35,098 nucleotides of DNA from JANRKT01 sp033763355. Lineage in GTDB: Bacteria; Bacteroidota; Bacteroidia; Chitinophagales; Chitinophagaceae. Below, one piece after another: positions 24,734 to 33,007 of the stretch. Location: NCBI GenBank assembly GCA_033763355.1, contig JANRKT010000334.1, forward strand, positions 1 to 35,098, read 5' to 3'. The notes beneath the pieces are model-generated. The model was not told where the DNA came from. It did no database searches and was given only the letters and a program-made list of their open reading frames with translations. Within the stretch, counting starts at the first letter, position 1; each line of letters starts with the position of its first letter. The translations under genes were made by a program, and so were the position numbers.

Positions 24734-25101
24734 TGCACGTTTGCAATGGTATTGTCAACCGATTGCAGCAGCGTCATGATGACAGGATAAAAATCGTGTT
24801 TTTCTGGATGTTTCTCACTTAATTTTTTCTTCAGGCTTTCAATGGTCATCAGCAGCACATCTTTGGTTACGCTCTCTGTCTGGATGTTTGAAGAACCATG
24901 AATTTCAAAATCATCTTTCAAAAGGTCTGTTACCGAAATCTCAAGTATTTGCGAAATAGATTTTATGTGTTTAACAGTAAGCTGAGTAATATTGTTTTCA
25001 ATTTTGCTGTAAGCATTTTGGGAGATGCCCATTTTTCTGGCCACATATTCCTGTGAATAATTGCGCATATCCCTGAACTTTCGGATGACTGACCCCGGCA
25101 T
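24730..25101 (-). CDS. XRE-family helix-turn-helix transcriptional regulator
   Basis: 123 residues. Residues 6-62 form a Cro/C1-type HTH: IRKFRDMRNYSQEYVARKMG, ISQNAYSKIENNITQLTVKH and IKSISQILEISVTDLL. The C-terminal 55 residues are mostly helical (KDVLLMTIESLKKKLSEKHP), possibly for dimerisation. Such small single-domain regulators occur in both chromosomal and mobile contexts. The stop codon overlaps the hemW stop on the opposite strand (3-nt overlap) without an intervening terminator. Two palindromic elements lie upstream of its start and might be its own operator. Targets unknown. Confidence 0.92.
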   Translation of the reverse strand: MPGSVIRKFRDMRNYSQEYVARKMGISQNAYSKIENNITQLTVKHIKSISQILEISVTDLLKDDFEIHGSSNIQTESVTKDVLLMTIESLKKKLSEKHPEKHDFYPVIMTLLQSVDNTIANVH

Positions 25102-25113
25102 GTTTTATAATTT

Positions 25114-25153
25114 AGGTGTATAACCTGCAAGTAAATGATTTGTTTAACCAAAT
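25114..25153. promoter_or_regulatory. Candidate operator palindromes upstream of the XRE gene
   Basis: AGGT-N5-ACCT at 25114-25126 and a 16-bp near-perfect palindrome with ATTTG/CAAAT arms around TTAA at 25138-25153, 12-52 nt before the regulator ATG. Position suggests autoregulation; AT-rich palindromes also arise by chance. Confidence 0.25.
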
Positions 25154-25304
25154 ACTGTTTTTGGGGCCTTTTTTTACAACTTATGGCTATGGTCCCGTAT
25201 GCCCCGGCCAATCTGCAGCATTACAAGAACAGATACCATTATAAAAATAGCCGTATTGCTGAAGTTAAAGAATGAGAATGGCATAATTGAACATAAAATC
25301 CAAA

Positions 25305-25332
25305 ATACAAGTACCAGGATACAAGGTACAGG
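25305..25332. repeat. Two tandem imperfect 14-bp repeats
   Basis: ATACAAGTACCAGG followed directly by ATACAAGGTACAGG in the 244-nt gap between the XRE gene and gpsA. Beyond this and the palindromes near the regulator, the gap holds nothing I can support as a gene. Confidence 0.45.
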
Positions 25333-25345
25333 AAAAAACAGGTTG

Positions 25346-26383
25346 TTAAATCAGGTTTTCCTCAACCTGTTTAAAACCTTCATAAGCGGTAAGCTGCTCC
25401 CATAGTATGCGGTAAACAGTCTCAGCAACAGGCATGTCTGCACCAATGTCTTTATTAATAATGTGGATACATTTGCTGGCATTATAACCTTCGGCTACCA
25501 TGTTCATTTCCAGTTGTGCGGTTTTGACTGAATACCCTTTACCGATCATATTGCCAAAAGTGCGGTTGCGGCTATAGAGCGAATAGCATGTTACCAGCAA
25601 ATCACCTAAATAAACAGATGCAGCGTAGTTGGGGGATTTTTTCGGATGTGCGTCATCTGGCTCAGTGTGTATGCCCACTTCGATGTTCCTGATGCCAGCC
25701 TTACGGAGGAAGCCCGCCATTTCATCGGCGCTGTTGGCGATTAATACGCTCAGAAAATTATCGCCGTATTCAAGGCCATGTGCAATACCGGCGCCCAATG
25801 CATAAATATTTTTCAATATCGCAGCAAATTGAACACCATAAACATCAGTGTTAACAATGGTATTGATGTATTCAGTTTTAAAATAACCGGAAAGCTCCTG
25901 TGTGAGGCCTTCATCCAATCCCGAGAAAGTGAGATAAGATAATTTCTCTGCTGCAACTTCTTCAGCATGACAGGGCCCCATTATGGTATAATAGTCGTGC
26001 AAGGAAAAATCAAATTCTTTTTTCAGGTAATCATTCAATAAAATATTGCTGTCCGGAAGGATACCTTTTACTGCAGAAATGATTTTCTTTTCTTTTAACT
26101 GTTCGCCGTTTAATTGCTTTAATACAGATGTGACATAAGCCGAAGGAACAGCGATGATGATATGACCGGCTTTGCTGAAAGTTACAAGCGGGTCGCTTGT
26201 TAAATCCAGCAATTGGGTGTTAAAATATACCGAGCTTAGATAATTGGGGTTATGGTGGCGCTGATGAAGGTGGCGTACCACTTTTTCGCTGCGGACACAC
26301 CAACATACCCTGTTGCCGTTATCTGTAAGAATTTTGGCCAAAGCTGTTCCCCAGCTGCCGCTTCCGATAATTCCGAATTGCAT
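25346..26383 (-). CDS. gpsA: Glycerol-3-phosphate dehydrogenase [NAD(P)+]
   Basis: 345 residues. It reduces dihydroxyacetone phosphate to sn-glycerol-3-phosphate for phospholipid synthesis. The Rossmann start GIIGSGSWGTALAKIL (glycine motif at residues 7-12), VCWCVRS, HIIIAVPSAYV, IISAVKGI and the conserved lysine Lys191 in AAILKNIYALGAGIAHGLEY are all present, followed by a C-terminal segment with GDLLVTCYSLYSRNRTFG and VAEGYNASK. The usual GPSFAxE is replaced by GPCHAEE, a variant I associate with this phylum. It is preceded by a terminator that closes the adaptor gene, so it should have its own promoter; a TAACTTGA element near the start is a poor match. Confidence 0.97.
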   Translation of the reverse strand: MQFGIIGSGSWGTALAKILTDNGNRVCWCVRSEKVVRHLHQRHHNPNYLSSVYFNTQLLDLTSDPLVTFSKAGHIIIAVPSAYVTSVLKQLNGEQLKEKKIISAVKGILPDSNILLNDYLKKEFDFSLHDYYTIMGPCHAEEVAAEKLSYLTFSGLDEGLTQELSGYFKTEYINTIVNTDVYGVQFAAILKNIYALGAGIAHGLEYGDNFLSVLIANSADEMAGFLRKAGIRNIEVGIHTEPDDAHPKKSPNYAASVYLGDLLVTCYSLYSRNRTFGNMIGKGYSVKTAQLEMNMVAEGYNASKCIHIINKDIGADMPVAETVYRILWEQLTAYEGFKQVEENLI

Positions 26384-26394
26384 GGTTCAAGTTA

Positions 26395-26427
26395 AAATAA
26401 AAAAGCGTCCCGTTTTGCAGGACGCTT
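26395..26427 (-). terminator. Terminator downstream of the tolC/adaptor operon
   Basis: Perfect 8-bp stem (26403-26410 with 26420-26427), 9-nt loop, then TTTTTATTTT on the minus strand. It lies 22 nt past the adaptor stop and separates that operon from gpsA. Confidence 0.88.
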
Positions 26428-26448
26428 CAAATATTATAGCAGGCTCTT

Positions 26449-27837
26449 CTATTTCTTCGTTTCAAATAATTGTTCTTTGGGAACCACTTTTACTTTCATC
26501 CCGTCACGCAGCATTTTGCTCACTACGGTATAGGGGCCCGTTATTACTTCATCTCCTTCCTTAACGCCATCTACTACTTCAATGTAATTAATGTCCTGTA
26601 TATCTGTTCTTACTTTCATCCTTTTTACTGAGCCGTCTTTGTTTAAAAGAAACACTACTTCTTCAAGGTCATCCGCATTGCCCCCTTCATTACCATCAGC
26701 CCCGGCATTTGCACTTTCAGTGGCAGTTTCTTTTTTTGCAACTGCTTTACCAGTAGCTTTTGCTGTATCGCTTTTATCCCTTGTGGTTACTGCATTAATA
26801 GGAACTGACAGGGCATTGGCATGTGTCTTGGTTTGAATATCGGCGCTTGCGCTCATACCCGGCCTGAAGGGAAAACTTTTCGGTCTTTTAGGATTAAGCA
26901 GGTCCTGGTAAGAAGACTGATCCAGGCGTATCCGCACTTCATAATTGGTAACATCAGTTGTGCTGGTTGTAGCTGCGCCGCCCACACCCCTGTTGGTGCT
27001 GGCAATTTGCGTAACTACGCCTTTAAACTTACGGTTGTTGTAAGCATCCACTTCAACAATTGCCGAATCGCCGATTTTTACTTTGGGAATATCATTTTCA
27101 CCTACATCAACCCTCACTTCTATTACCCGCATGTCTGCAACACGCATCATTTCCGTTCCGGCCATCATGGAGTTGCCCACTACCCTTTCACCTCTTTTTA
27201 CACTCAGCATTGAAATCACACCATTCATTGGGGCAAGAACAGAAGTACGGCTGAGGTCTTTATTTGCCCTTTGCAAACTGGCTACGGCACTTTGCACACC
27301 GGCCTGCCCGCCGCGTATATTCTGGAGCGAAGCATTGTAATCGGCCTGAGCTGTTTGATAAGCATTTTCCGCAGTTTCAAACTCAAGCCTTGAAATTACT
27401 TTTTCATCAAACAACTGTTTCTGGCGTTTGTACTGGCGTTCTGCCTGGTCAAGCCTTGCTTTTACAGCTTTTAAGGATGCACTGGCATTTTCTACCTGCG
27501 CCTGCTGCTGGTTTACTACTGCTTCAGCCTGGTTGCGCTGTGTAGTATAAATGTCGGCATATATTTTTGCCAGCACCTGTCCTTTTTTAACGCTGTCGCC
27601 TTCTTCAACTGTAAGCTCCACAATTTCGCCGGAAATATCAGGACTGATCTTCACTTCTATTTCGGGATAAACCTTACCGCTGGCAGTAACAATTTCGGTA
27701 ATATTCCTTCTTACCACTTTTTCTGAAGAAACCTTGGTGCCTTCTTCTTTACCCAGCACCCCGGCTTTTTTCAAACCCATCAATGCTATTATCAGCAATA
27801 CCAGCCCCCCGATTATCCAGATCCATTTTTTGCTCAT
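26449..27837 (-). CDS. HlyD/MacA-type periplasmic adaptor (membrane fusion protein)
   Basis: 462 residues: an N-terminal membrane anchor (WIWIIGGLVLLIIALMG), a lipoyl half-motif (SGKVYPEIEVKISPDISGEI and VEEGDSVKKGQVLAKI), a coiled-coil hairpin (about 95-200, e.g. NQQQAQVENASASLKAVKAR), the second lipoyl half (SVLAPMNGVISML), then beta-barrel and membrane-proximal domains. The MacA-like build suggests it links an ABC-type or RND pump to the TolC-like protein encoded 45 nt upstream, but no pump gene is in the window. A low-complexity Lys/Thr/Ala then Gly/Asn/Asp-rich insertion (about 353-393) splits the last domains. An internal TAATTTTG promoter box lies 20 nt before its ATG, so it may also be transcribed separately. 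Confidence 0.93.
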   Translation of the reverse strand: MSKKWIWIIGGLVLLIIALMGLKKAGVLGKEEGTKVSSEKVVRRNITEIVTASGKVYPEIEVKISPDISGEIVELTVEEGDSVKKGQVLAKIYADIYTTQRNQAEAVVNQQQAQVENASASLKAVKARLDQAERQYKRQKQLFDEKVISRLEFETAENAYQTAQADYNASLQNIRGGQAGVQSAVASLQRANKDLSRTSVLAPMNGVISMLSVKRGERVVGNSMMAGTEMMRVADMRVIEVRVDVGENDIPKVKIGDSAIVEVDAYNNRKFKGVVTQIASTNRGVGGAATTSTTDVTNYEVRIRLDQSSYQDLLNPKRPKSFPFRPGMSASADIQTKTHANALSVPINAVTTRDKSDTAKATGKAVAKKETATESANAGADGNEGGNADDLEEVVFLLNKDGSVKRMKVRTDIQDINYIEVVDGVKEGDEVITGPYTVVSKMLRDGMKVKVVPKEQLFETKK

Positions 27838-27857
27838 GTTAGTTTATTTATACTTTG

Positions 27858-27865
27858 CAAAATTA
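27858..27865 (-). promoter_or_regulatory. -7 promoter box TAATTTTG for the adaptor gene
   Basis: Exact TAnnTTTG match in the 45-nt gap between the TolC-like gene and the adaptor gene, 20 nt before the adaptor ATG. No matching -33 element seen. Confidence 0.4.
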
Positions 27866-27882
27866 TTTATTCTGTAATGAAA

Positions 27883-29334
27883 TTATAAGCGTAACCCCTG
27901 GCCTTTGTAGAACTCCAGAACTTTCATTTTAAAAACATAATCGTACTGTGCAATCAGTTTATCAATCCTTGCCCTTGTTAAATTGTTCTGGTTGGTAAGC
28001 CATTCAATGGTTTGCATAACACCTATGTTATACCGTTTGCTCGCAAGATCAAACGAACGTTCTGCTGTTTGCACTGCTTTTTGCCGGGCAAGAAAAGTCT
28101 GGTAAGACCCCATTGCCGACTGGTAAGCTGAATACACATCCTGTTTCAATTTCAGGGTTTCCTGTTCTACAAGTAATTCCTGGTTTTTAATAGTAAGCTT
28201 AGACCTTTCTACATTGGCACGTGAAGACCAGCCATTGAAAATAGGGACATTTAAACTGATGCCAAGACTCTGGCCAAACTGATCTTTCAATGTGCCCCAA
28301 TATCCTTTCCACAAACCCCCGAAACTATTTGAGCTTTGTGCAGTACCGAAATTTCTTGCAAATACAGGGTATTGGTTGGCCCCGTCCTGAGCAAATGCCT
28401 GCGTTGGCTGAAAACCCAGATCAACAAGTGATGTACTTTTAAAGGGCGCAAAATAGTTGGTGTTTAATTGTCCGAAAGCAGAAATTGTCGGATACAACCT
28501 TCCCCTGCTTGCTGCATAGCTTTTTTGCGCCGACAATAACCTTAAATTATTCATTTTAATCTGCGGCTGTGTTTTCATGGCCAGTTCATATACAACTGCA
28601 GGTGTTATTTCCATAATATTATCAACCGGTATCCTGTCAACTGGTGGTGTTTCTATTTCAAAAGGCGTATCTGCAGGAAGGTTTAAAAAAGCTTTAAGGG
28701 TAAGCAGGTTCAGTTCCACTTGTGTAAACGAAGCAACAAGTGTGGCGCTGTCCCTTGCATACTGCGCTTCCAGTTCAGCGGCATTCAATTCAGGTAAGGA
28801 ACCTGCATCAACCAGTTTACGGGTATTTTCCAGTTGCGCCCTTGTTTGCTGCAACTGCACATCATTTACACGGGCCTGTTCAATTTGCAAAAGGGTTAAA
28901 AGATATTGGTTGGCTACAGAAAGCCCGATGTCATTTTTTGCTTTTTCCAATGCCGCCACATCTGCCCTGAAAGTGAGGTCATTTGCCGCAATAGTATTTT
29001 TCTGGCTGTTCCAGTTAAAAATGTTAACCTGACTGCCCAGGCTCAATTGCTGGAACATAGAAGAGTTATCTGTATAAACGTTTGTTGTGCGGTCCAGAAC
29101 ACGACCAAAAGAAAAACCATTACTGCCCTGGAAATTCAATGTAGGTATTTGTTGAAGCTTGCTTTCCTTATAAGTAACAGCTGAAAGCCTGGCCTGCACA
29201 TCAGCCTGCTTAACGGAAATACTGTTACTCATCGCATACTCTACGCAACGCCTCAGGTCCCATTTGTTATTTTGTGCTTTGGCCGGCAGGTTAGCTAAAA
29301 GAAGCAGCGCACCTAAGAAGATAGCAAATCTCAT
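27883..29334 (-). CDS. TolC-family outer membrane efflux protein
   Basis: 483 residues. A signal peptide (RFAIFLGALLLLANLPAKAQ) leads into two homologous TolC repeats. The first starts KWDLRRCVEYAMSNSISVKQ and includes LSVANQYLLTLLQIEQARV and LPELNAAELEAQYARDSATL; the second includes LGISLNVPIFNGWSSRANVE and VYSAYQSAMGSYQTFLARQK through RYNIGVMQTIEWLTNQNNLT. Family members form the trimeric outer membrane exit duct of tripartite pumps. First gene of the pair with the adaptor. The 274-nt stretch upstream (29335-29608) has no gene or strong promoter match; it holds only a weak CCCGG/CCGGG inverted repeat. Confidence 0.95.
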   Translation of the reverse strand: MRFAIFLGALLLLANLPAKAQNNKWDLRRCVEYAMSNSISVKQADVQARLSAVTYKESKLQQIPTLNFQGSNGFSFGRVLDRTTNVYTDNSSMFQQLSLGSQVNIFNWNSQKNTIAANDLTFRADVAALEKAKNDIGLSVANQYLLTLLQIEQARVNDVQLQQTRAQLENTRKLVDAGSLPELNAAELEAQYARDSATLVASFTQVELNLLTLKAFLNLPADTPFEIETPPVDRIPVDNIMEITPAVVYELAMKTQPQIKMNNLRLLSAQKSYAASRGRLYPTISAFGQLNTNYFAPFKSTSLVDLGFQPTQAFAQDGANQYPVFARNFGTAQSSNSFGGLWKGYWGTLKDQFGQSLGISLNVPIFNGWSSRANVERSKLTIKNQELLVEQETLKLKQDVYSAYQSAMGSYQTFLARQKAVQTAERSFDLASKRYNIGVMQTIEWLTNQNNLTRARIDKLIAQYDYVFKMKVLEFYKGQGLRL

Positions 29335-29608
29335 GTAACAATTTTTGGTGTATTATTCTGCAATTTCCGTTCAAAGTACAGGCAGGCTTCTGGCGGAAAA
29401 GGTTTACAAATATTCAACCAAAAAAGGGAATCACAAAATCATCCATAAAGCCTGCTAACCGTTTACCCATTCACCCAGATTTTTCTCCGTTCCGGATACG
29501 CCAAAGTTTATCCCCTGAACCTGGCTTTACTGATGCGGTTCTATTGTATTCCCGGTATCCTCCCGGGCATGTGCAGGTAATGTTCAGTAATGCGTATAAA
29601 GTGATAGG

Positions 29609-30142
29609 TTACCAAATCTCTTTAAAAGATATCGTCGCCCCGCACTGGTCTAATGTAAAAGAAAAAGAAAAATCACTCCCCTGCCCGGCCAGTTTGTATT
29701 TGCCGTCTGCGAGTTCATACACTTCGGCCACATTGGCGTCTGGTTCAATAATGATGTAATATTTAACGCCCTGTGACTGGTAGATGCCATATTTGGAATG
29801 TCTGTCTTTTAGAGCTGTGGATGGAGAAAGCACTTCCACCACCAGTTCCGGGGGAAAATCGAGGTACTTTTTGTTAACCGGTTTGCATATAACCAGTATA
29901 TCGGGTTGTAAAATGGTGTCATTTCCTACAAGATAATCTACCGGCTGATAAACCCCGCAATGTTTACAATTCTTTAATTGCACCCTGAATTCCGAATGAA
30001 GATTACCTGCAATCACCTGGTGTCTTGGCACCGGTGCAGGGCTCATTGCATAGGGAATTCCATCAATTACTTCCCATTTGCCCTCCCACTGCACATAATC
30101 CTCATAAGTGTAATGGGGTAATATTTTTACTGCATCACTCAT
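29609..30142 (-). CDS. Uma2-family (DUF820) PD-(D/E)XK nuclease-fold protein
   Basis: 177 residues with the Uma2 pattern: an N-terminal YTYEDYVQWEGKWEVIDGIP, then ILQPDILVICKP (Asp81), the hallmark ELVVEVLSPSTALKDRHSKY (Glu103) and QGVKYYIIIEP. These are the putative nuclease residues of the PD-(D/E)XK superfamily; cellular role is not established, though members multiply in cyanobacteria and some Bacteroidota. The usual W in the EYW(I/V)(V/I) strand is replaced by Tyr/Ile here. It follows the PLP enzyme gene by 32 nt on the same strand, so it may be the tail of that operon; it can also be a stand-alone accessory gene. Confidence 0.9.
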   Translation of the reverse strand: MSDAVKILPHYTYEDYVQWEGKWEVIDGIPYAMSPAPVPRHQVIAGNLHSEFRVQLKNCKHCGVYQPVDYLVGNDTILQPDILVICKPVNKKYLDFPPELVVEVLSPSTALKDRHSKYGIYQSQGVKYYIIIEPDANVAEVYELADGKYKLAGQGSDFSFSFTLDQCGATISFKEIW

Positions 30143-30174
30143 CTGCTGGCTAAGTTACAAAATAAAAATTCCTT

Positions 30175-31335
30175 CTATAACTTGTCCAATGCCTGTTCCA
30201 GGTCATTTACAAGATAGCCGGCCTCCTCCAGCCCCACATACATTCTTACCATCCGGTGCTCCTCACTGGCGGGGTCAAACTCCCCGGGCTGCAGGGTTAC
30301 GCATTTGGGTATTACCAGGCTCTCGTGGCCTCCCCAGCTTACGGCCATTAATATATGCTGCAGCGACTCGCAAAATCTTACCACTTCCTCACGGCTACGG
30401 GCCTTTAATATAAATGTAAAAAGCCCGCAGGCCCCCGTCATTTGCCGTTGCGCCAGGTGGTATTGCGGAAAAGCGGGGTCTAAAGGAAAAAGCAGCTTAT
30501 CAATCATGGGATGGCTTTTCATAAAATCAATTACCTGCCGTGTTGTATTGCTGATGCGCTCCAGCCTTGCCGGCAAAGTTCTCAACCCCCTTATGAGCAG
30601 CCATGCATTAAAAGGCTGGATGCCGCTGCCGGTATTCAGGTATTCGCTGCCAAATATTTTCTTCATCATGGCATGGGTTCCGGTTAATACACCACCCAAT
30701 GTATCACTGTGGCCGCTTATGTATTTGGTGGCCGTTTGAAGTGCAATATCAATCCCCAATTCAATGGGCTTCTGGTATAACGGCGTGCAATAGCTGTTGT
30801 CAATGATGGTGATAATGCTTTCGCTCCGGGCCAGTTCAGCCACTGCTTTTAAATCCTGCAGTTTATACTCCCAGCTGTTGGGTGATTCAAGATAGATGAG
30901 TGATGTATTGGGCAGAACGGCCCTTTCAAAATTTTCAATTTCCGTTCCGTCAATATATGCAGTGGTTACATTAAAGCGGGGAAGGATAACATCAAACATG
31001 CGCTGCGCCCAGGTATAGGGTTTGTCAACGCTTACAATATGGTCGCCCGATTTTACATTGGCCAGCACTGATGCAAAAATGGCCGATGCGCCGCTGTTGA
31101 AAACAAGGCAATCTTCTGCACCGTCCAATGCCGCCAGTTTTTTGCGGAGGATGTCAACAGTTGGGTTAATGCCGCGGCTGTAGAGATAATCGCTCATCTC
31201 ATCTTCCAGCGCCAGCCGCATGTCATCTACTTTCTTAAAAGCAAAATTGCTGGTTTGAATAATAGGCGGGGCAATGGCATTGAAATAGTTCTGCCGCTCT
31301 TCCCCCAGTTCATTTAATATGTACGAAAGGTCCAT
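30175..31335 (-). CDS. Cys/Met-metabolism PLP-dependent enzyme (cystathionine gamma-synthase / methionine gamma-lyase type)
   Basis: 386 residues of fold-type I transsulfuration enzymes. Visible: YLYSRGINPTVDILRKKLAA, CLVFNSGASAIFASVLANVK, IDNSYCTPLYQKPIELGIDI and the PLP lysine Lys204 in TATKYISGHSDTLGGV, then GSGIQPFNAWLLIRGLRTLP and SWGGHESLV. The reaction cannot be fixed from sequence: synthase, beta-lyase and gamma-lyase members look alike, and this one diverges at the usual SRY.NPT (here SRGINPT). Its start is 5 nt after the stop of an APC permease gene, so the pair is probably co-transcribed, suggesting uptake and catabolism or interconversion of a sulfur amino acid. Confidence 0.93.
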   Translation of the reverse strand: MDLSYILNELGEERQNYFNAIAPPIIQTSNFAFKKVDDMRLALEDEMSDYLYSRGINPTVDILRKKLAALDGAEDCLVFNSGASAIFASVLANVKSGDHIVSVDKPYTWAQRMFDVILPRFNVTTAYIDGTEIENFERAVLPNTSLIYLESPNSWEYKLQDLKAVAELARSESIITIIDNSYCTPLYQKPIELGIDIALQTATKYISGHSDTLGGVLTGTHAMMKKIFGSEYLNTGSGIQPFNAWLLIRGLRTLPARLERISNTTRQVIDFMKSHPMIDKLLFPLDPAFPQYHLAQRQMTGACGLFTFILKARSREEVVRFCESLQHILMAVSWGGHESLVIPKCVTLQPGEFDPASEEHRMVRMYVGLEEAGYLVNDLEQALDKL

Positions 31336-31340
31336 TGATA

Positions 31341-32687
31341 TCAGGCTTTATTGCTCTTCCGGCTGCGGCCCGAAGTTAAAAAATACAATATCATAAACAC
31401 GGCAAGCACCACTGCACCGGTTAAAGCTATTTTTGGCGTATTGAATATTATACTGATGCACACAAAAACATAGGCGGCAATAAATACAAGTGGCTGGAGG
31501 GGAAACAAACGCATTTTATAAATACCGGTTCCATCGAGGTGTTTTGTCCGTTTGCGCAGCATAAAAATCGTGGCAGCCGATGTGCACATGCCAAACGAAT
31601 CGAGGAAAATGGAAAAGCTGAGGATCTTTTCAAATGTATCTGCAAAGAACAGTACAATGATGCATGCAGCAGCATAGATGGTAAGTGAAAATACCAATAC
31701 TTCTTTTTTTGAACTTTTCTTCTGCAAAAAAGCCGGCAGCACCCGGTCTTCGCTCATGGCATAAATTACCCGTGGATTGCTCATCATGGAACCGTTTACA
31801 TAAGCCAGTACAGAAAGAAAAAGTAAAAGTGAGAATGCATTTGCACCACCGGTACCAAACATTTTTCCTACAACTACTGATGCTATTTCGCCTGTTGTTT
31901 TCATATTACCGAAACCCACAGTTTTATAATACGCAATATTTACCGTTAAGTAAAGAAGAATAATAACCGTTATACCAATGAAAATAGAACGGGGAATATT
32001 CCTGCTGGCCTGTTTTACTTCATTGCCAAAATTGATGGTTTGCTGGTAGCCGCCATAGGTAAATGATACAGCAATGAGGCAGATACCAAAAGACTTTATC
32101 CATTCCGTCCATGCAATGTTTTCACCGGCAACAACAGCGGCAGTACCAGTTTCGTAAGCTGCAGGAAAGAACAATGCACTGATGAGCAGTAATATCATCC
32201 CGATTTTGATCAGCATCAGCACCGTTTGGGTTTTGGCGCTCATCCGCAGCCCCATCATGTTTACACCATAAAAAATAAAAATGGCTGCCATGGCAATCAG
32301 CACTTTTATCCAGTTGCTTACATCAGGCCCTAAAAAAACTTTACTGACATAACCGGCACCTATTAATGCCACACCTGAAATGGAAGCTGCATTGGAAATA
32401 AGGATGCTGCAGTTTAATGCAAAAGCAATAGAAGGATGAAAAGCATAAGAGAACACTTTATAATAACCGCCTGTTACCGGATACCTTGAACCGATTTCTG
32501 CATAGGTTAATGCACCACAAAGAGCAATTACACCGCCGGCAATCCATGCACTGAAATAAATGGTGGGGTTAAGCGCTGCACCTGCAGCATCTTTTGCTGT
32601 GCGGAAAATACCCATGCCAATTACAAGGCCAATCACAATCATGGTAAAATCAAAAACGCCAAGTAATTGTTTTTTGGGTTGCTCCAT
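31341..32687 (-). CDS. APC-family amino acid permease
   Basis: 448 residues with about 12 transmembrane helices. The helix-1 substrate motif is visible as TMIVIGLVIGMGIFRTA, and helix 2-3 as GALTYAEIGSRYPVTGGYYK. Later segments include SFTYGGYQQTINFGNEVKQA and RNIPRSIFIGITVIILLYLT, typical of the LAT/APA branch. The protein imports or exchanges amino acids at the inner membrane. The next gene, 5 nt downstream, is a Cys/Met PLP enzyme, so its substrate may be a sulfur amino acid (inference). It is divergent from the riboswitch-controlled receptor gene. Confidence 0.95.
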   Translation of the reverse strand: MEQPKKQLLGVFDFTMIVIGLVIGMGIFRTAKDAAGAALNPTIYFSAWIAGGVIALCGALTYAEIGSRYPVTGGYYKVFSYAFHPSIAFALNCSILISNAASISGVALIGAGYVSKVFLGPDVSNWIKVLIAMAAIFIFYGVNMMGLRMSAKTQTVLMLIKIGMILLLISALFFPAAYETGTAAVVAGENIAWTEWIKSFGICLIAVSFTYGGYQQTINFGNEVKQASRNIPRSIFIGITVIILLYLTVNIAYYKTVGFGNMKTTGEIASVVVGKMFGTGGANAFSLLLFLSVLAYVNGSMMSNPRVIYAMSEDRVLPAFLQKKSSKKEVLVFSLTIYAAACIIVLFFADTFEKILSFSIFLDSFGMCTSAATIFMLRKRTKHLDGTGIYKMRLFPLQPLVFIAAYVFVCISIIFNTPKIALTGAVVLAVFMILYFLTSGRSRKSNKA

Positions 32688-32727
32688 ATACAGGGTTTAA
32701 AAGGGAAGGTACATTGTAATTTTTTAA

Positions 32728-32759
32728 TTGATTTTATGCAATATTGATTTTACATTTTG
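32728..32759 (+). promoter_or_regulatory. Putative promoter of the cobalamin-riboswitch transcript
   Basis: TTG at 32728-32730, 20-nt spacer, then TACATTTTG (32751-32759), one base longer than the TAnnTTTG consensus. It lies 37 nt before the aptamer, as expected for its leader. Confidence 0.45.
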
Positions 32760-32795
32760 CTGTCTGGATTTTTCACTTCACATTTGCAGCCGCAT

Positions 32796-33007
32796 CTGGT
32801 TGGCCCGCTTCAGGCGGGTCATTAAAAGGGAAGTCCGGTGTATTTGCCTGCCGAAAAGGCAAGGAGTCCGGCGCTATCCCCGTAGCTGTAAGACCCCCCG
32901 GCCCCCATAAGGGGGAGTATGGGAACGGTTTCTGTCTCAAGCCACTGTCGCGCCTTAGGCGGGACGGGAAGGTGCGGAAACCGAAGTCAAGCCAGAAGAC
33001 CTGCCAG
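32796..33007 (+). ncRNA. Cobalamin (B12) riboswitch aptamer
   Basis: The leader carries the class signatures in order: a hairpin (32802-32808 with 32814-32820), AAAAGGGAAGTCCGGTG, an inserted stem, GTCCGGCGCTATCCCCGTAG then CTGTAA, GCCACTG at 32941-32947, GGGAAGGT at 32966-32973, and the B12 box AAGCCAGAAGACCTGCC ending at 33005. CTGG at 32796-32799 can pair with CCAG at 33004-33007 as P1. Adenosyl- or other cobalamin binding would lower expression of the downstream BtuB-like receptor. The expression platform is probably at 33028-33067, where a short hairpin (33028-33032 with 33040-33044) and a GNRA hairpin (33058-33067) compete with a 7-bp pairing (33029-33035 with 33059-33065). Confidence 0.95.

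Noticed and set aside
24963..25211. Minus-strand 82-codon frame overlapping the XRE gene start
   Set aside because: Overlaps the HTH coding region in another frame; no start context or motifs.
25199..25405. 68-codon plus-strand frame between the XRE gene and gpsA
   Set aside because: Contains the tandem 14-bp repeat and runs antisense into gpsA; no protein-like pattern.
28577..29032. Plus-strand open frame (151 codons) opposite the TolC-like gene
   Set aside because: Ser/Ala/Cys-rich translation without domains, fully covered by a well-supported gene on the other strand.
29560..29576. CCCGG/CCGGG inverted repeat as a terminator in the gap upstream of the TolC-like gene
   Set aside because: Stem of five pairs, no T-run on either strand.
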